From Nephrocerus scutellatus (lineage: Eukaryota; Arthropoda; Insecta; Diptera; Pipunculidae), in assembly GCA_947095585.1 (NCBI GenBank), contig OX352762.1, positions 113,118,930 through 113,182,929 on the forward strand: a DNA stretch of 64,000 nucleotides, read 5' to 3'. A program made the position numbers and the translations under genes. A model generated the notes under the pieces. The model was not told the origin of the DNA and did no database searches. It saw nothing but the letters and a program-made list of their open reading frames with translations. Below, one piece after another: positions 11,836-23,485 of the stretch (positions within the stretch are counted from its first letter, which is position 1; each line of letters starts with the position of its first letter).

Positions 11836-13424
11836 ACATTAATTCATACGAACGAGGCGGTCTTTAGTTAACACGGTCACATAACTTCAACTTCAATAAC
11901 CGGATTCATCGGCCAGCTTTGCGGTATTCTTTTCGGCTTCAGTTCTTGGGACAAAGCTATCTTAGGAGATGCAGGAGCAAGTTCTATGCGAATGTTCGCC
12001 ATGAACTGATTACAGAGATGCCCAATTCTCGAGGACAAAAAATCAAGTCTGGTTGATTTGCTGGTGATTTATTTTTAGTTAAAACAATTAAACTAATTAT
12101 ATATATAAAAAAAATCATAGAGAAACGTATTCTTTGACAAGAAAGTTTTCGTTTGTTGCAGTCTTAGTAACAATCCTTGTGCAGTGGTCTCCTTATCGCA
12201 AGGTACGCAAAGGCGTCCTTACCACACGGCAAACCCAAGTTGGTAAAACTTAAATTACATTCAAGTTTATGATTATAGATTTATATGTGAGTGTCTGTGT
12301 ATATTTATACTTTGGTTAATAATAAATTGTTTTATCAGGTTGAGATTTGTCGCAGCTCCATTATTCATTATGGTATATATATATATATATATTATGTATT
12401 GTTAAGTGGAATATATACGTAATAACAGTACGTTCTCGGCTCTCAATGTATTCGTTCATATTCGAAATAGCAATGCGTAGCGAGAATTTACAAATTCATA
12501 CATTCTGTGTGTTCATCCATTGAAGATAAGCTCGGCATAGTACTGACGAAGTTGCTCATCCCATTCATTTTCTATAGGAGCAATTACTTTGGACTGCATC
12601 AAAAGCGGAAATCAAAAAGGATTTTCGCTCATAGTTTCCAGAAGCAATTTGAAATAAATTTCAAACTTCATCTACGTTCTGGGAATTGGATGGAACTAGA
12701 TCTACTATGTATGTGTGTGCATAACTCTTTGGTTTATTTACAGCCAGCTACACTCTGGGTACTCGAATGCGAAATCTATTGTATTACATGTAACTGAAGT
12801 GGAGCAGAAAGTTTTGTATCCGATGTGTCCTCTGGAGTATTTAGAAACAAATATTTGTAATATCTGGTGTGATATAATAGTAAGTTTTAATGTATATGTG
12901 TCCGTATTCTGTGAAAATTTGTTTATTTTCACTCGTGTTGGAGCAGGCTTTGGTGCTATATATTAACTTTATATCCCTTCTAAGAACATCCACATCAACT
13001 GACGAGATGAGGAAAGTCTATTTGTTAAGATTTCTTGCAATGAAGCAGATGTTTCGGTTTTTGACAGTCGGGATTATAATCGTCGACGTTGTTGAGCGAT
13101 AAGGAAGTACTTTCATTAAGTGAGTATATGCAGAGATGTGAGTGCTATAAATTATACTAAATGAAAGGGAAAAATTGGGAAGGATGAAATTCACTACAAA
13201 GTAAAGTGAAAATCCCAGTGTTACATTCGAAGCAAATTTAATTAATTAATACAATTGGGATTTTCAATATACGAAGGAATACAAATTTTATTTTGGTTAT
13301 GTGAGAGATAGAAAACTATAATCAAAGTTGTTAACTAAATTAAAGCAGACACTTTAAAAAGAAAAAAAAACTACTTTGTACAATACAAAAGGAATCCATT
13401 GCCTGCGCGTTATTTATGTTACCA
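11836..13424. other. unassigned stretch with a TA microsatellite
   Basis: A (TA)n run lies at about 12374-12392. Overlapping open frames at 12507-13100 are AT-rich and show no domain. A weak run near 11880-11990 could be more of the neighbouring R1-like element, but I could not align it. Confidence 0.4.
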
Positions 13425-14085
13425 ATTAGAGTATTATTGCGTCTGGACGCCGTTGCTTTAGTGGTTGGTAGGTAGGTAGAGTGGCGCTTCTTGCCGACTT
13501 GGCGAGGTCCTCAATAGCCGTTTTGCTGCCACAGTCCTCAAGATACCTAATGGAACGGAAAAGAAAAAGATACTGTATAGTTATATTCAACCTGTAGCAT
13601 TGAGGTGCGATATAAAATCGGTGATGCCGTACTCTGAAAGCTTCTTCAGGACAGAAAAGAAGGGAATGCTCAGGTTGCGGAAACGAAGAGCCACAAGAGC
13701 TGGACACTTGCAAAGAAAATGAATGAGAGTTTCTTTCTCATTCACATCTAAGCAGCTCCTGTAAATGGTATTGTTATGGATTCCCAGCGTGGCTGCCCAA
13801 CAGCCACTGGCCCGTGGTTATGGTAACCACTCTGGAAATATCTTCCCGAGATCTGGAGATCAGCTCGGTGGATTTGTTTTTATTATAGGAAGGCCACATC
13901 GCTCTCGTCGTGGAACATTTGGAAAAATTGCTCCACCTTAGCTGTGTTTTGGTGGTAAAGAAGAAAATAATACGTTCCCTAACGTAGTTCAAAGGACAGC
14001 AGACTGTCTCAGCGCAGTCCGTGTCCAGTGTCATGCCCTTCTTTGCCAGTATCAATGGATTATGGTTCAAGGAGAACTAAAAAAA
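13425..14085 (-). mobile_element. R1/LOA-like LINE C terminus, second copy
   Basis: On the minus strand ILAKKGMTLDTDCAETVCCP, then SVRERI-like, FSKCSTTRAMWPSYNKNKST and ELISRSREDISRVVTITTGQ lead to a Cys motif. There RSCLDVNEKETLIHFLCKCP and LVALRFRNLSIPFFS are followed by YGITDFISHLNATG and a stop. The same blocks occur in the same order at 10460-11040 on the plus strand, and both end in a block that reads EDLAKSARSATLPTYQP here. It is 5'-truncated within RNase H. Frame changes occur near 13780. The short region 14086-14246 between it and the next element holds nothing I recognise. Confidence 0.85.
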
Positions 14086-14246
14086 CCCTGACCAAGAAAA
14101 TATTACAAATAATGACATACGTGAGGCATCTATTGAAAAGTTCGGTTCTTTAGGAACTAGTTGACGTCTATCTTGAAGGCCAACAACTTGACAGTGAATT
14201 TAGCCGTATTCGTTTTTAGTGCCAGGTCTAACAAACGAAAAAAATT

Positions 14247-14257
14247 ATCGAGCCGAT
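14247..14257. repeat. target-site duplication, 3' side of RTE copy B
   Basis: The sequence atcgagccgat is repeated exactly at 16574-16584 on the other side of the RTE element. It directly abuts the catcatcat (ATG-type) tail. Confidence 0.8.
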
Positions 14258-16573
14258 CATCATCATTATATTTGGCTCTACAATCAGTGTCCGGTTCTGG
14301 CCTCACGCAAAAAATCTCTCTAACGGTCCCGATTTCGAGCCGATGTCATCCAGTTTGGCATCCCTAAACTCTGGGCGTCCTGGTCTACGCCATACTTCCA
14401 GCGTAAGCTAGGATCCTCTTCGCTCATGCGAGCTAGGTTTCCTGCCCACCGGAGCCTACCGAACTTAATTTTATTCACGATGTCGACATCGCGGTAACGC
14501 TCGTAGAGCTCATCAATATAGAGTCTCTGGAATCGCCCTTCCTCACATACGTGGCCAACAATTCTCCGCAAGACTTTTCGCTCGAACGCAGCTAAAAGGT
14601 AAGAATATTTTTAGCCAAGCACCCAAGTCTCGGATCTATATGTACGTACTGGTAAGACCATTGTCTTCCACACAGGCAGCTTTGATGTTATGGTCTTGAA
14701 GAGTCTTGGCAGACTAAAGAAGGCTTTGTTGGCGTTGAGCCACCGTGGGGATATTTCTGGTTCCATGCTATGTTATCGGCTGCTACAGTTGACCGATATA
14801 GGATTGCACTACTTCAAATTCGCGCTACACTATTTTAATTGCGGGACCAATGTTGGATTTACAACTCACAAACGTGGCCATCCGGTACTTTGTTTTGCTC
14901 TCATTTATGTTCAGCCCCAGATTTCGATCTGGATGGAAGCTTCCTGTGCAGCCATTGGTTTCAATATCGTCTTCGTAAGTCAGTACCTGAATGGACTTAT
15001 AGAAGATTGTCCCTCTCAGGGTCTCGGATCACTTTCTCCAACGCCAGGTCGATTGTCGGAGCCCGTTGTAGGTGTTGAATGGGCTTGATATTGATCAGGA
15101 TATTTTAACTTATGAAAGTGCTCTTCCATCGCTCTAAGATGCCTTTGAGATCGGCGATCAAATTACCCTCTTTGGCTTTGCAGTATGTGCAACGCAGTGT
15201 ATATTGCATCATACCGCGGACTCTTTGGCAGAACTTCCGTGCCTGGTGCGGCCCTCGCTCTCTGTACTGTTCTAGTTCACGGACGAGATTCTTCTCCAAG
15301 GCTGCTTTATTTTGCCGGTGAACTTCTTTTTCATATCTGAGCTCTTTATATTCATCTTCACATGCTCGCGTTCTATAAGATTTTTGCATTGCTCGGTTCG
15401 TAACATTCTTACGTTCAGCCGCTAGCTAACATTCGTCATCGAACCATTCGTTCCGATCTCTACGACTACTGCCTAAGATGGACTCAGCAGTACTTATAAG
15501 TATTCTTAAGGAATGTCCATTTCTCTTCTACGTCCGACATTTCAGCCCCAGGACTTACTATCCCTACATTTATGGGGAGTCCTATCGCTTGACGGTAGTT
15601 GTTTCTGGTCTCTTCGTTGCGAAGGGCAGCCTAGTTGACTCGAACCTGATTCGCGGATGCAGTCTTTCGTGATAATGCAATCCGGGCTTGTGGTCCAAGT
15701 CGACGTTGGCACCTCGGTACGTTCGTACCGTCATCAGGTTGGGATTCTGGCGGCGGTCTGTCAACACGCATCGTCTATCTGGTTGCGATTGGCTCCATCA
15801 GTATATACCCAGATATTTTTATGCGCAAGCCTTGTACTCGCAATGACCAAAGTATCGCTTGCTGATAGCTGTATGACTCGTTGTCCATTGTCATAAGTGT
15901 GTTAGTGTAAGCTATGGGTGCTAATGTACTCCCTACCTATTTTGGCATTCATATCCCCCGGAATGATTTTTACGTCATACTGAGGATAGGCATTATGTTC
16001 CTGTTCGACTGATTCAATGAATTCTTCTTACTCTGGGGAATCCTGTGTAGGTGCGTGAACGTTTATGAGGCCTATGTTTTTAAATTTGCCCTGTACGCTA
16101 GAATGGTGACTAGAAACTCCACCCTGAGCACATGATATCTCATGATATCTTGCACGACAGCTGTAATTTATGTCATATTATGATTTTTGTGAGACACCAA
16201 TGCTGTTATATCAGCACTATATTTGGACAGGGTATCGGCTAGCTGTTATGCAGCTCGAGCTCTATAAGGTGAGCGTACGTTCCATGAAAAAAGTCTTAAA
16301 TCGTTTAGTCGTTTTCGTTGTCGCGGTCGTCGTCGTTCATCAGTGTATCCGAGTCTGATTTTGGGTTCCAAAATAAAAGTTTTTTTAGGGGCGAGATTAT
16401 TGGCCTCGCGCCATTTAGCGCCCCATTTAGCTTTTCCTGTATTTGGAAGAAAATTACCGGCGGCCACCACGTCGAGGTTTGATCGCACTTCCACCAGTCA
16501 GAGATAGTTGCGGCCACCTGCAATTCTAGAGCATTCTATGTTATTCGCCCTCTTCTGCTGACGGCTAACCGCA
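14258..16573 (-). mobile_element. RTE LINE copy B: both ends present, RT core deleted
   Basis: A complete insertion bounded by an 11-bp target-site duplication. From 16573 down: leader starting gcggttagccgtcagcag, then RLFSWNVRSPYRARAA, the start of the endonuclease. The endonuclease continues in pieces to about 15500 (antisense of the INVHAPT-like, NDNGQRVIQ-like and RTYRGANVD blocks, the last near 15725-15697). The connector reads SYRTRACEDEYKELRYEKEV, EKNLVRELEQYRERGPHQ and CTYCKAKEGNLIADLKGILE to 15110. The sequence then skips almost all of the RT palm: it resumes with the downstream part near 15080, passes the SSIKIV-like region, and ends with the C terminus: RRIVGHVCEEGRFQRLY, ELYERYRDVDIVNKIKFGRL and RWAGNLARMSEEDPSLRW. 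A short 3' UTR and an ATG-repeat tail finish it. Retrotransposition in cis would not be possible with this RT. Confidence 0.9.
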
Positions 16574-16584
16574 ATCGAGCCGAT
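16574..16584. repeat. target-site duplication, 5' side of RTE copy B
   Basis: Identical to 14247-14257. Its position defines the RTE 5' end at 16573. Confidence 0.8.
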
Positions 16585-16589
16585 AGATT

Positions 16590-16765
16590 TATAAAAATTG
16601 AAATATTATAAATTCAACAAAATCAATGTGTTTCTTGACGCCAATATTCAGCGAAAAAGTTGGACTAAAGTTGAGTTCTTGAGGATTCTCTGGGGTTCTT
16701 CGAAATTTTAATAACATCTCTGAAGCAACTTTCAATTCAGGTTTTTGATGAAGCTTTTCTGATCC
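16590..16765 (-). pseudogene. unidentified protein-like segment, copy 1
   Basis: The minus strand reads HQKPELKVASEMLLKFRRTP then ENPQELNFSPTFSLNIGVKK and HIDFVEF. The segment at 21460-21640, also minus, reads HQMRKLEVAAVNLAKLRGSA, then EKLQELYLSLAFSLIPG and GVRKHFDFVEF. The reading frame stays open in both, and differences fall partly at third positions, so a coding ancestor is plausible. I do not recognise the protein. It could equally be part of a repeat that happens to be open. Nothing links it to the RTE copy upstream. Confidence 0.4.
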
Positions 16766-16769
16766 CGGG

Positions 16770-17060
16770 CGCCTTGCTACTCGCACACATGAACCCACGC
16801 CTTTCTGTTACCATCGCGGGGTAGGGGTGTACTTGAGCGAATAACTTTTCTCCACATGAAAATAATATACATTGATAACTTCATAGTAATCGGTTGGTAA
16901 ATATGACTGATAATATCATTCCAAATTTCTCACACCTAGGGAGGGAAAAGTTAGAATGGTATAGCCTATAATCTTACTTCACCTGCCAATAATATACATT
17001 TAAAATTTTATAAAATCGTTTGGTGAATGTGATAAAATGCTCTCCACAATTTTGACTTTT
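16770..17060 (-). repeat. dispersed repeat X, dimeric copy 1
   Basis: On the minus strand there are two units about 125 bp apart. Each carries an accaa/cgatt core (tttaccaaccgatt or a variant), then an aatgtatattatt block, then a caggtg or catgtgg block and an aaag-rich end. A tail with ccccgcgatggtaa and gttcatgtgtgcgag follows. The same order of blocks occurs at 47700-47970, and a single unit plus tail at 25730-25860, both plus strand. It is noncoding and the class is unknown. Confidence 0.6.
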
Positions 17061-17520
17061 GATTTAGTCCGGGATGTTACTTCTCATCCGGAGTCTAGTT
17101 TTCTTTCTTGTCACAGATTGTGGGTGTTCATGGGAAGTTATTGATTATGATTCATCTGCATTGTGCACCAATGAAGATTTATTTAATAATACAGAAAGCC
17201 TCCTTATGCTCCATATATAAATTTTCACACCAACACTTAGAACGCTGTATGCTTTCTAGAAAGCGATCGTGCGATGACTGGATTTTCCGCAAATTACGTG
17301 TGTTTATCTTAAAATTAACGAAAATTTTGAACTTCCAATTAATTCTCCAATCATCAAGAATTATTATTATTACCTCGAATGTTATTTCAACTTTTTGCCT
17401 GCCTTTTGTTTCTTTAATCTCATCTGAACTAATGTAGAACCTTTAAGCTTTGGAAACTCTGTTGTAATGTGCAGTCAAGAGCTGTCCGAACTTGATTAGT
17501 TTGTACCACTTTAAGCCAAT
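17061..17520. other. no recognised feature
   Basis: One open frame at 17108-17437 is AT-rich and lacks motifs. Nothing else was seen. Confidence 0.4.
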
Positions 17521-17526
17521 TTTGCA

Positions 17527-17660
17527 ACTAGTTGACACCAATTCATTGTCCTTGCCGTGGTGGTATAAGAGACGAGAGAATTGCATTCATAGTTCCGTTC
17601 GTTCTTGTTAGTTAAGTAATAAACAAAAGCGAACGTAAACTGTGCTTCTAATTACGGACA
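17527..17660 (+). other. possible solo LTR or promoter-like segment
   Basis: A segment starting agttgacacc and ending near ctaattacgg contains a TATA-like tataagagacg at 17566, a cttgttagttaag stretch and an ataaacaaaa block. AGTT..AATT ends are typical of gypsy/errantivirus-type LTRs, and tggcaacg just after could be a primer-binding remnant. It is shorter than usual LTRs and no duplicate is present in the window. This is a weak suggestion. An ordinary promoter or chance is as likely. Confidence 0.2.
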
Positions 17661-19375
17661 TGGCAACGTAATTTTCCTAAATAACAGAATAAAGCCGTTA
17701 ACTACATAAGACGATAGATAGAACGCGCTATTATTTATTGCTCTTATCAGCATACACATAAATATAATATACGTATGAACGCAATGTGAGCAAGGAGACA
17801 ATCTAGCTGACTGCACCCCACCCTTCCTTCGACACGATCTATTGTAGAATCGTTAGGAGAATATGTCGGAGCACATGAGTGAACATCTAAACAGCTTGTT
17901 AATTTATGGGCGATAAAAGTTTGTGAGTCAAGTCGAAAATTTCCCAAAGAAAACAAAAATAAATGTTCATTGCGAATGCCCGGCCTGGTACGCCACCCTG
18001 ACACCAACCTCCCTGCCTTGCACCAATTATTAAAAACCACCTCGAATAAGATAACTGCAAACAAAGCGAGGAGGTGAAAACTATAACCTTCGTGACAAAA
18101 ACTGAGCTGAACTTTTAAGTTTATATGCAATGCACTACGCTTGCAGTTCCTTGCGTTCGTTAGTTCATAAATCAGAAGCAAATAAAAACGAAACGGACTG
18201 AATTGTCATTGTGTTGGTGAGAATTACGTTTCCATCGGCGCGCGCGGCGCTTCGTTCATGGTAAACATATGCAAGGGTCGATGATTGTGCAAGGTTGCTG
18301 GTTGGCAGGCAGCTCTTAACCGTTTGTTGTCCATAAATGTACTCTGTCAAGAGTATCAGTTATGTTTTACCCGGATGGAAATAGAAATAGGGTAGGCTTA
18401 CCCGTATTGGTCATTCGCGTTAGCACTTCTGAAACTGGTTTTTAAGATTTCAACAGCTTGACTCTTTTGACTTTGCTTAAATGGCATTAGATAACTTTTT
18501 TGTACTTTGTAGATGTGAATGTGAAAAGACAAACAACCCCTTAGAATTCTTAAGTCTTACAGTTTTTAATTTTATATAAATAAATTATTAATTTTTGATA
18601 CCGAAAGGAGTGCAGTTCCCCTATGCTGTTTTGAACGGTGACCAGTTCTTATGACATCGTTTTAAGCTTGTGGTTGTTCGCCTTCAAAAGGTTCCTTGTC
18701 GTTTTCTATTCGAATGCGTTTTCTATTCGAATGCCAATGGTAGAGTAGACTCTAATGGCTTTCATTGCACTCAGCAGAAGTGACAGCTTTTTCATGTGAA
18801 TTGTTTTTTTTTTTTTGCTTTTAATATTCCAGTGTCTATCTTATCTCAACTCGTTGAGTCATTGTCACTGGGACATTTGCCTGGAATGAAGTGTCCGCAC
18901 AATTGCAGAGTGACCACAAGAACTTTGTTGTCTTTTGTTTTTAACGAGCAAAATGTATATCTAATTTAATTAGCATTGCAACCACAACAACTTATCTATG
19001 ACCGTTTGCACAAAATACATAGAGAGTATGTCAACATCTGGGTTTTATTTCTTCCAGAGTATCAAGTTGGGTTGGCTTTGTTTGTTTGGTTGTTTTATTA
19101 ATGAAGCTGATGGTAGCTTCCTTTGGGTACAATTAATTTAGAGGAATTAAATACTGTGGCGGAAGTTCATTAGAAAGTGGGTTTTTTGTTATTTAGTGAG
19201 CAAAAATAATATATTTTATTTAAAAAGGTAAGGTGAAATTGTTGAGCGATTTAACGGTTACTTAAAACATTGTCAGAAAATTACGAAAAATGCATTTACC
19301 TTCCATTGCACTTCTTTTGTTTTTGCAAACAAATCGACTTTCGTAAAGAATACCGAAGAACGGGTAGATGTATAA
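17661..19375. other. unassigned stretch
   Basis: An open frame on the minus strand at 17747-18181 (144 codons) shows no domain, no signal peptide and no splice pattern I trust. Poly-T runs occur near 18806-18818. No repeat shared with the rest of the window was noticed. Confidence 0.35.
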
Positions 19376-19830
19376 ACGTACAAAGAAATATAGATTAATA
19401 GATCGGTGAACAGAAAAGCAGATTAAAAAACTTTCAGCGATGGAGAGAGGGGCATTTAAACGAAAAGAAGGACTGGCAAGTCAGAAAATTGGTAGATAGA
19501 CAGACTGATGTACTTATTGGTAAATCGGATGGCAAATAGATGGACAGAATTGCAGATCGACGGACATTTAGATGAACAATAAGAAATACTATGAGACCTA
19601 TAGACAGACTGGTAGACTAAAAGCTATCATATACTCGTATGTGAACGGACTGAAAAATGAACAGACGTGTACATGAGCAAAAAGAGTAGTAAAGGTATAC
19701 AAACTGATAGAAGTATTTCTAGATTGGCAGACAGGTGGTTAGACAGATACGTAGACACACGGACTCGTAGACGAACAAACAGTATAATTACAGATTGACG
19801 GAAATACAGACAAGTGGGCACATAGACAAT
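19376..19830. repeat. degenerate GACA/GATA-like tract
   Basis: Short units such as agacag, gatagaca, agatgga and gtagac recur every 10-20 bases through the whole stretch, on the strand given, with little conservation between units. It looks like an old tetranucleotide (GACA/GATA) microsatellite that has decayed. It is not coding. Confidence 0.5.
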
Positions 19831-19879
19831 TTGATTTTAGGAAAGTACCCAAAGTACTGCATGTAATTCATGAACAAAT

Positions 19880-20290
19880 AGTGAAAATATAGGAGGAAGA
19901 AACGATGCGATTGTAGAAGTGACATACAGTGCACCATACAGAAGAAGGAAGATAACACAACAATGTAGAAATTATCATGGTATGACGGATTTGAAGAGCC
20001 CGTATAATGTTTTCTTCACTATCTTTTAATACTTGATAGCTCCATACGCTATAGTTATTATTTACTCAAACCAGTGTGGCAGGCAATAGAAAAATGTCTA
20101 GAGTTTCAAAACTCGCTACACCCTATACAGACTATAAGTATTTAAAACTACCTTTGATATCATAGCCAGAGGGACCTTTATAAAGACATGAGAGAATTCG
20201 ACATCCCAAAGAAACTGACACGAATATAAAGGATGACCATGACCAAAGTTATAAGTCAAGTAAAGATATCCTGATCACTATCAAGCCAAT
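19880..20290 (+). mobile_element. RTE LINE copy C: decayed RT fragment
   Basis: In broken frames the plus strand matches the RT start of the RTE copies: a gaggaagaaacgatgc block (EEAMPEEW region), a PIHKK-like block, a RNYHG-like block, then AIEKCLEFQNSLH, a FKTTFDIIARGT-like motif A area, MREFDIPKKLTR and TMTKVISQVKIS. The closest comparison is the minus-strand copy at 24400-24990. Motif C (YADD) is not present because the sequence leaves the homology near 20290. Many indels. Confidence 0.75.
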
Positions 20291-20365
20291 TATCAATTAT
20301 TTAACTATTTCAGGTCAGTTATATTAGCCGATAATATCACCTGAACCTGACAGACGGGCACGATT

Positions 20366-20650
20366 ATAATATAATATCGGCGCGACAGACCATGTGGTCC
20401 AAGGCCTGGCTTCTCGCAACCATTTGTGTTGAGCATACATATTTTTGCACACACAAATGGAGGGACCTACAATTTAATGCCGGATCCGAACGGCGAATTG
20501 AGAAGCTTTCCGTGACAAGTTATTACTCTCGGACGTTTGTCAAATCTTCGCGAGAGGTGGGACACCGTTAAATATACTTTGGTGTTACTGGGATTTGAAC
20601 TACGAACCCCTTGCTCAGAAGTCCATGCTCTTATCCACTGAGCCACGGCA
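20366..20650 (-). mobile_element. tRNA-derived SINE with target-site duplication
   Basis: On the minus strand the element begins with gtgccgtggctcagtgg, containing an A-box-like sequence (20635-20645), followed by a B box gttcaaatccc (complement of 20590-20600) at normal tRNA spacing, and then a non-tRNA body with ggtgtcccacctctcgcga. The 3' end is rich in ata repeats (20362-20377). Both sides carry ggcacgatt (20357-20365 and 20647-20655), a likely target-site duplication whose exact border overlaps the SINE's first bases. Matching pieces occur at 43160-43237 (3' part) and 43555-43688 (5' part). RNA polymerase III would transcribe an intact copy. A LINE partner is not evident from the 3' end. 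Confidence 0.85.
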
Positions 20651-20684
20651 CGATTGCTTAAAGCGAATTTATTTAGTCCAATTG

Positions 20685-21365
20685 GCTGATACTGCGACCT
20701 AAAAATATGTATTGTAACTAATCTAAGAGACTAACTACCTCCGTAATGAAGGATAGTATGTCCTTTGTGGCAGAGCTTCGCAGATCTCCCGACTAACATA
20801 TTGCCTTGTGGAAAAAAACCTCTCCCTAACCAGATTAATGCAGGATAATCACAGAAAATGTGCCCGGATGTTTTATCATCCTCCGAGCCACAATGACCAG
20901 TGAGAAAGCTTAACAGCTTTCTGATGCTTTCTTTGTCTAGATCAAGGATTTCCTCATGGAAAAAGGGCCGGTTTAACCGTTTAGATTGCCTATCCCAAAG
21001 GACCAGACGAATTCTACCTTCCAACTTATTAATCATTGCTGTGGTGGCAGCCTAGTCTGGTACTTAGAGCGCAGATTCTGAATGAGACCTGGCTAGTTCA
21101 TCTGCATCTTCGTTGCCTGCCATTCCCTGGTGACAAGGGACCAAACCAAGTTTTACCCTGTTAAGCCCTGCCAGGGATTGTAGTGCATCGTAGCAGCAGT
21201 TCACTGATTTAGAGTCGATTATGTTGGACGATAATGCTTTCAATGCTCCTTGACTATCTGAAAAGATATACATCGTAGCGCCTCTTATTAACTAAAGTTA
21301 ATCCTAGCGCAGACCACAATGGCATGGAGTTCAGCATTTTATTGCAGCTTCTGAATCTTAATTTC
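20685..21365 (-). mobile_element. LINE RNase H and 3' end (family B), second copy
   Basis: The minus strand has AELHAIVVCARINFS, then MYIFSDSQGALKALSSN (active-site Asp in SDSQ), GLVPCHQGMAGNEDADELAR (closing Asp kept, and W of the usual WVPGH changed), a stop, then RIRLVLWDRQSKRLNRPFFH, EEILDLDKESIRKLLSFLTG, HCGSEDDKTSGHIFCDYPAL and LGRGFFPQGN. The remaining UTR ends at the actgcgacc motif near 20692, shared with 145 and 30370. RT and endonuclease are missing. The intact acidic positions make this the best preserved RNase H in the window, although the chain is interrupted by a stop between RNase H and the tail. Confidence 0.88.
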
Positions 21366-21459
21366 CCGGTTTCAATTTATTCATTGAAAAAACCCATACG
21401 GATAAACGAACGAACAAAACGACGCGAGTCCAAAAGGCACGCACAACTATCGAGTCGGT

Positions 21460-21640
21460 TCAAATGCTAAACTCTACAAAATCAAAATGCTTCCTGACGC
21501 CAAACATTGCACCAGGGATGAGCGAAAAAGCTAGACTCAAATATAGCTCTTGAAGTTTCTCTGCGGATCCTCGTAGCTTGGCCAAGTTCACTGCAGCAAC
21601 CTCCAATTTACGCATTTGATGACGACTTGTAAATTTGGTT
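21460..21640 (-). pseudogene. unidentified protein-like segment, copy 2
   Basis: See copy 1 at 16590-16765. This copy reads RKLEVAAVNLAKLRGSAEKL and QELYLSLAFSLIPGAMFG, then VRKHFDFVEF, in one frame. It sits about 100 bases below the malic-enzyme pseudogene on the same strand, but I cannot place it in that enzyme. Function unknown. Confidence 0.4.
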
Positions 21641-21744
21641 TTATGTTTTAATTTTTTATAATTTAAAAAATTAAAAATAAAAATTTTGAATTCGCAGAAA
21701 TGAATCACCTACTTCGACACGTTTTTTTGATAATCTAAATAGAC

Positions 21745-22345
<601 letters not shown>

Positions 22346-23385
22346 TGTTTTATTGTACTTATTTTTGTTAAGGTGAGGTAAGGTTAAGGTGAAGAAATTC
22401 GATTAAATATTTAAGGACTTTTAAATGTCAATAACGCAATTAGGAAAACTACAAAATTTAATGATAATGGTCATAATTGAAAAGGCGCTCTACCACGTAT
22501 ACTCTTGTTTCTAATAATTTAAATCATGTGTTGTCAAGTCGCTTGTACGATTTCAAATACGTTTTTGTTTTCACTATTTATTGTTATGTATATTTATTCT
22601 ATTACATAATATCCGTAAAAATTACAAATAAAGTTTTTTAGCTGCAAAGCCTTAATAGGATGTAATCTATATTTACCTCCGCACCGTTCGTCATCCCACA
22701 ATTCATCACAGCCATAAATAACATCTACATACTCATATTATGGTAACATTGACATTTTTGCTGGACAATAAACAATAAACTTTGTCAAACAATAAACCTC
22801 CTGCTGAATTTAATAGTAACATGCAGCGATGGTTTATTGTATTGGACGTTATTAGTTAAGCTATTATTTGGTCGTAAGAGCAAAATACAGAATAGAGCCA
22901 CGGCCATAAAATTGAGTGCCACATAAATCTCACCAGCGGGTAATCTCTTATGAAGACATTGTTTTAGCGGAAAAATGTTCCGTTCAATGTTATCACTTTG
23001 TCATTCTGTACATATGATATGTGCAAAAACACATAAAATCTCACGGATATTGACTATAATATATGGGTCAATCTAAAAGCCATGTTCAAGTTAACATGTA
23101 ACAAAAATCTCATAATGTGAGGCTGGGGCTGGCCGAAGTCTGATCTTGAAAAAAGGGAAAATATTTTTGATGTTACGACATTGAGAGAATTAAGCTATTA
23201 TTGTACATTTGTCCTCAAATGTCCTTAGTTATTAATAATTCGTTGAACTAAAAGTCAATCCACTTGCGGTAATAAGGTCGTTTTTACTGGCTGGGCGCTC
23301 TTTTTATTAGTCATATTAAGCAAACATTCAGATTATAAATTAGACTCGAAATAAAAAGGAAAAACAAACCCATAAAAGTTTAAAT
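22346..23385. other. no recognised feature
   Basis: AT-rich, with no motif or shared repeat seen, apart from an ataagg-type short run near 22370 (ggtgaggtaaggttaaggtg). This may be a remnant of an R1-like tail. Confidence 0.35.
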
Positions 23386-23389
23386 TTTC

Positions 23390-23485
23390 CATTGGTGATA
23401 CAAATGTGTGCAAATTTTATTCAAAAGCGGGTTAATTTTGAAGAAATTCATATAGGGAACCCTCGATCCAAGGGCCCGATCACTT
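23390..23485 (-). repeat. dispersed repeat Y, single unit
   Basis: The minus strand contains the ttgcacacatttgtat core, a gaatttcttcaaaattaacc block and a gggcccttggatcgaggg block, in the same relation as in copies near 5830 and 56430. Confidence 0.45.

Noticed and set aside
14690..15088. 132-codon open frame on the plus strand
   Set aside because: Antisense of the downstream part of RTE copy B.
17527..17660. Solo LTR of a gypsy/errantivirus type
   Set aside because: Kept only as a low-confidence entry: too short, no second LTR, no internal coding sequence and no clear target-site duplication.
17747..18181. 144-codon open frame on the minus strand
   Set aside because: No domain, no homologous copy in the window and low-complexity stretches. 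Open frames of this size are expected by chance.
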